Position numbers and translations under genes: made by a program. A DNA stretch of 64,000 nt, taken from positions 62,001 to 126,000 of the forward strand of contig NC_011761.1 of assembly GCF_000021485.1 (NCBI RefSeq), in the 5' to 3' direction. Within the stretch, counting starts at the first letter, position 1. The number at the start of each line of letters is the position of its first letter. The notes beneath the pieces are model-generated. The model worked only from the letters and a program-made list of their open reading frames with translations, made no database searches and was not told the DNA's origin. The stretch is from Acidithiobacillus ferrooxidans ATCC 23270. GTDB taxonomy: Bacteria > Pseudomonadota > Gammaproteobacteria > Acidithiobacillales > Acidithiobacillaceae. Below are positions 61,600 to 64,000 of the stretch, one piece after another.

Positions 61600-62943
61600 G
61601 TGTTTATCAAAAACCGCATTGTCATCGCGACGGTCGCCGTCCTGTGTGGCGTCAGTGTCTCAGCCCAAGCCGAAACGCTGACCGATTTCTTTAAGCAGAG
61701 CAAGATCGATGGCCAGATCCGCTCTTATTACTTCAGCCGGGATTATGGCGCAACCGGACCCAATACCTACAATCAGGACGTCTTTAGTCTGGGGGGCATG
61801 CTGAATATCAAGACGGCACCTTTTCTGGGCGGCTTTGGTGTAGGCGTCAGTTTCTTTGCCGCGCACGGACTCGGAGCGAATGATACCAGTGGCGGGCCGG
61901 CCTACCCACATCTGGATGCGACGGTGATGGGTCCGCAGTCCATCGATGCCCTGGGGCAGGCTTACCTCCAATATGAGATTCCAAAAACGCTGTTGATCCG
62001 GGCGGGCGATCAGGAGTTGGATACGCCCTGGATGAACGGCTCAGATTCGCGCATGTTGCCCGCCACATATCAGGGTGTGTTTGCCGACATTTCACCCTAT
62101 CACGATTTACACCTGTATGGCATGCGTATTTTCCGCTGGAAGAGTCGCACATCGAATAGTTATTACAATGACAACCTGTTTTATTCCGCTAATTACGAGG
62201 GGGATGAACTGTACGGTGGTGGTACACAGTTGCCGACCACCGCTCCCTCCACCAGTGGTACCCTGGCTTTTGGCGCCTCGTATTCCCTGATGGGCGCCAA
62301 GGCGACTGCCTGGTACTATGATTTTTATCAATTCGCCAAGATGTTTTATGCGACAGCGGATTATACACTGAAAACCGGGACCGGGGTTGATCCATTTGTG
62401 GGTGCCCAGTACCTGCGTGAGTGGGGTGCTTCCCTGCTATCCCGGCAAGGGGTTGACGCCACGGCCTGGGGCGTCATTGGTGGCGTGAACTACAAAACCG
62501 GTATGGGTGACGGAACCTTCAGTGTAGCCTATAACGCACTTGCGCCACAGACTGGCGGATTTTTGAACGGTGGAATAGTGTCGCCCTATACCGTGGGCTA
62601 TGCCACCGATCCACTATATACGACGGCGATGATTCGTGGTCTTGCGGATAATCTGGGGCCTGGGCATGGTTACAAGATCAAGGTTGCACAACATCTTGAC
62701 TTGATGGGCCAGAAATTCCTGGCCATCGCGGCCTTTGCGCACTTCACCACCTATTATAATGGTAGCAGCAGTTATCCTTATTTTGACCTGACCTATTTTC
62801 CGGGTGGCGCATTCAAGGGGCTTTCCATTCGTGACCGGGTGGAACTCGCTACCGGAACGAGCGCGCAATTTGGTAATGGCGCCGGTTTCAACAAGGGGCA
62901 TTCCTTCATCTATAACCGGGTGATGCTGACCTACGCATTTTAG
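61600..62943 (+). CDS. OprD-family outer membrane porin
   Basis: 447 residues from GTG 61600, with AAAGGGGGG six bases upstream; the longer ATG 61564 is less likely because the signal peptide (IVIATVAVLCGVSVSAQA) then starts too deep. The mature protein opens ETLTDFFKQSKIDGQIRSYYFSRDY, the OprD start, has repeated amphipathic strands rich in Tyr/Gly, and ends in Phe (MLTYAF), the outer-membrane insertion signal. OprD relatives pass small organic acids or amino acids; the Pho-type promoter suggests a phosphate-related role. Confidence 0.85.
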   Translation: MFIKNRIVIATVAVLCGVSVSAQAETLTDFFKQSKIDGQIRSYYFSRDYGATGPNTYNQDVFSLGGMLNIKTAPFLGGFGVGVSFFAAHGLGANDTSGGPAYPHLDATVMGPQSIDALGQAYLQYEIPKTLLIRAGDQELDTPWMNGSDSRMLPATYQGVFADISPYHDLHLYGMRIFRWKSRTSNSYYNDNLFYSANYEGDELYGGGTQLPTTAPSTSGTLAFGASYSLMGAKATAWYYDFYQFAKMFYATADYTLKTGTGVDPFVGAQYLREWGASLLSRQGVDATAWGVIGGVNYKTGMGDGTFSVAYNALAPQTGGFLNGGIVSPYTVGYATDPLYTTAMIRGLADNLGPGHGYKIKVAQHLDLMGQKFLAIAAFAHFTTYYNGSSSYPYFDLTYFPGGAFKGLSIRDRVELATGTSAQFGNGAGFNKGHSFIYNRVMLTYAF

Positions 62944-62980
62944 TTTTCCTCCCGTTTGGTTCCTCCTCTCCTCGCCTCGA

Positions 62981-63002
62981 CCCGCAAGTCGGGGCTTTTT
63001 TG
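62981..63002 (+). terminator. Intrinsic terminator of the porin gene
   Basis: CCCG-CAAGT-CGGG followed by GC and TTTTTT, 38 bases after the porin stop. The converging heptosyltransferase gene ends at 63017. Confidence 0.7.
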
Positions 63003-63016
63003 TATTCGTTCGCGGC

Positions 63017-64000
63017 CTATATCCCGAAGATCTGGCGGAGAACGTATTCCGGCCTGAGATCTTCCATACAGCGGTGATGTCGGAGTGGACACTCGCGCTT
63101 TCCGCATGGACTGCAGGGCAGGTCGATGCGTAGAGCCTGCGCCCCGGCGGAGAGGGGGGGGGTCATGCTGAGGGGTGTGGAGCCATAGAGCGCGATGACC
63201 CGGCTGCCGACAGCCCCTGCCACGTGCATCAGACCAGAGTCGTTGCTGACCGTCAGGGGGGCGAGCGACAGCAGGTCCAGAGCTTCCAACAGAGTGGTCC
63301 GGCCCCCCAGGTCAAGGGCTTCCGGGACGACCGCCGCTATGGCCCGAGTGATTTCTGCATCCTTGGGGCTGCCGAAAATCCACACGGCATAGCCGCGTTC
63401 GATAAGGGCTTGGGCCAGGGTACTCCAGTGGTGCACCGGCCAGCGCTTGGCCGGACCATATTCGGCACCGGGTGCCAGGGCGACCAAGGGCTGTTGTGGT
63501 GGGCTTATGCCCAGCCGCTGCAGGGTCGCGGCAAGGGCCGCCCGGTTTACCTGTAAACGGGGGGCGGGCAGTTGCGTGGGTTGTGGAAGGCGTAGCGGCA
63601 GTCCGAGGGCAACGAAGCGGTCCACGGTGCGCAGCAGTTTCTTTTTGTTCAAGCGACGGCGGTCGTTCAGGAGCAAACGGCGCCCCGCGCCGCTGAAACC
63701 GGTGCGGGTCGGGATATGTGCCCAATAAGGGACCAGCGCGGATTTGAAGCTGTTGGGCAGGCAGATGGACCAGTCATAGTTCTGTGCGCGCAGTTCCGCT
63801 GCGGTCCGGCGCCGCAGACGCAACCCCAGTTGACCGTGGTCGATGCACAGGGGCATGGCCCGCCGCACCTCCAGCATGCGTTCCGCCACCGGAATGCTGG
63901 CGGGCGGCGCCAGGACATCCACCTGCAGGCGTGGCCAGCGACGGCGCAGTACCTGCAACAATACCTGCGCCATGACCATATCCCCCACCCAGGCCGGACC
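63017..64000 (-). CDS. ADP-heptose:LPS heptosyltransferase (WaaF-like), cut by window edge
   Basis: Family 9 glycosyltransferase adding heptose to the LPS inner core on the cytoplasmic membrane face. The readable part begins GPAWVGDMVMAQVLLQVLRR, so only about 5-10 N-terminal residues lie beyond the right edge. Motifs: ALAPGAEYGPAKRWPVHHW (donor loop), TVSNDSGLMHVAGAVGSRVIALYGST, and the Cys-rich CSPCGKRECPLRHHRCMEDL near the end. It looks intact. Confidence 0.9.
   Translation of the reverse strand, partial: GPAWVGDMVMAQVLLQVLRRRWPRLQVDVLAPPASIPVAERMLEVRRAMPLCIDHGQLGLRLRRRTAAELRAQNYDWSICLPNSFKSALVPYWAHIPTRTGFSGAGRRLLLNDRRRLNKKKLLRTVDRFVALGLPLRLPQPTQLPAPRLQVNRAALAATLQRLGISPPQQPLVALAPGAEYGPAKRWPVHHWSTLAQALIERGYAVWIFGSPKDAEITRAIAAVVPEALDLGGRTTLLEALDLLSLAPLTVSNDSGLMHVAGAVGSRVIALYGSTPLSMTPPLSAGAQALRIDLPCSPCGKRECPLRHHRCMEDLRPEYVLRQIFGI

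Overview
GC-rich bacterial chromosome segment. The tolQRAB/pal/cpoB set, the OprD-type and RND outer-membrane systems and the LPS heptosyltransferase mark it as Gram-negative. DoxX-type quinone-linked proteins, an EPS-associated MarR regulator and the overall gene mix suggest an Acidithiobacillus-like acidophile; that genus call is inference, since no rRNA lies in the window.

Layout. (1) 92-9635: housekeeping block yebC-ruvCAB-ybgC-tolQRAB on +, followed convergently by pal-cpoB-queE-queC on -. The second block reads as an inversion of the usual tolB-pal-cpoB-queE-queC order. (2) 9636-21858: Wzy-dependent exopolysaccharide locus with a priming sugar-phosphate transferase, chain-length determinant, MarR-type EPS regulator, Wzx flippase, methyltransferase, four complete glycosyltransferases and a Wzy-like polymerase. 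It is flanked and punctuated by debris: duplicated scraps of wbaP-like and wzx-like genes, an antitoxin with a toxin cut to 19 codons, and a glycosyltransferase gene split by another one. (3) 21988-27129: tRNA-Lys(UUU) followed by an eroded accessory island. It holds Phd/VapC (intact, with a palindromic operator), HigBA (with a palindromic operator), a truncated HNH nuclease, a short IstA-like scrap, a frameshifted ParB-like tail, a Fic protein and a second Phd/VapC with a frameshifted toxin. (4) 26956-35855: a small PCP_red-like protein, a secreted/membrane protein pair, a DoxX-DoxX-NDH-2 fusion, an isochorismatase-fold hydrolase, an ABC exporter (permease-ATPase-adaptor) and an unusual Nramp homologue behind a Fur-like site. 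(5) 35942-44156: an OmpR/EnvZ-like two-component pair divergent from a NodT-MFP-RND efflux operon. The RND pump gene has a -1 frameshift. (6) 44157-50865: accessory material comprising an internally deleted tyrosine recombinase scrap, DUF924 protein, alpha/beta hydrolase, a YbaY/NlpE/META-like envelope protein, Sel1-repeat protein and a Crp/Fnr regulator with a DUF2892 protein. (7) 50952-64000: mostly housekeeping genes (DUF455 fragment, tsaD, TPR protein, plsY, folB, rimO, nfu-like, folM-like, NDUFAF7-like methyltransferase, CtaG-like protein, hemN, metR). An OprD-family porin follows behind four 11-bp-phased Pho-box half sites, and a waaF-like heptosyltransferase runs off the right edge.

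How genes work together: the Tol-Pal proteins and CpoB link the envelope layers during division. The EPS genes form one assembly line, from lipid-linked sugar priming through glycosyl transfer, Wzx flipping and Wzy/Wzz polymerisation. The two-component pair probably controls the adjacent efflux operon through repeated TGTTAC motifs in the divergent promoter. No CRISPR array, complete insertion sequence or complete prophage was seen. The less ordinary material is the DoxX/NDH-2 fusion region, the Pho-type promoter of the porin, and the amount of readable genetic wreckage around the EPS locus and tRNA-Lys island.
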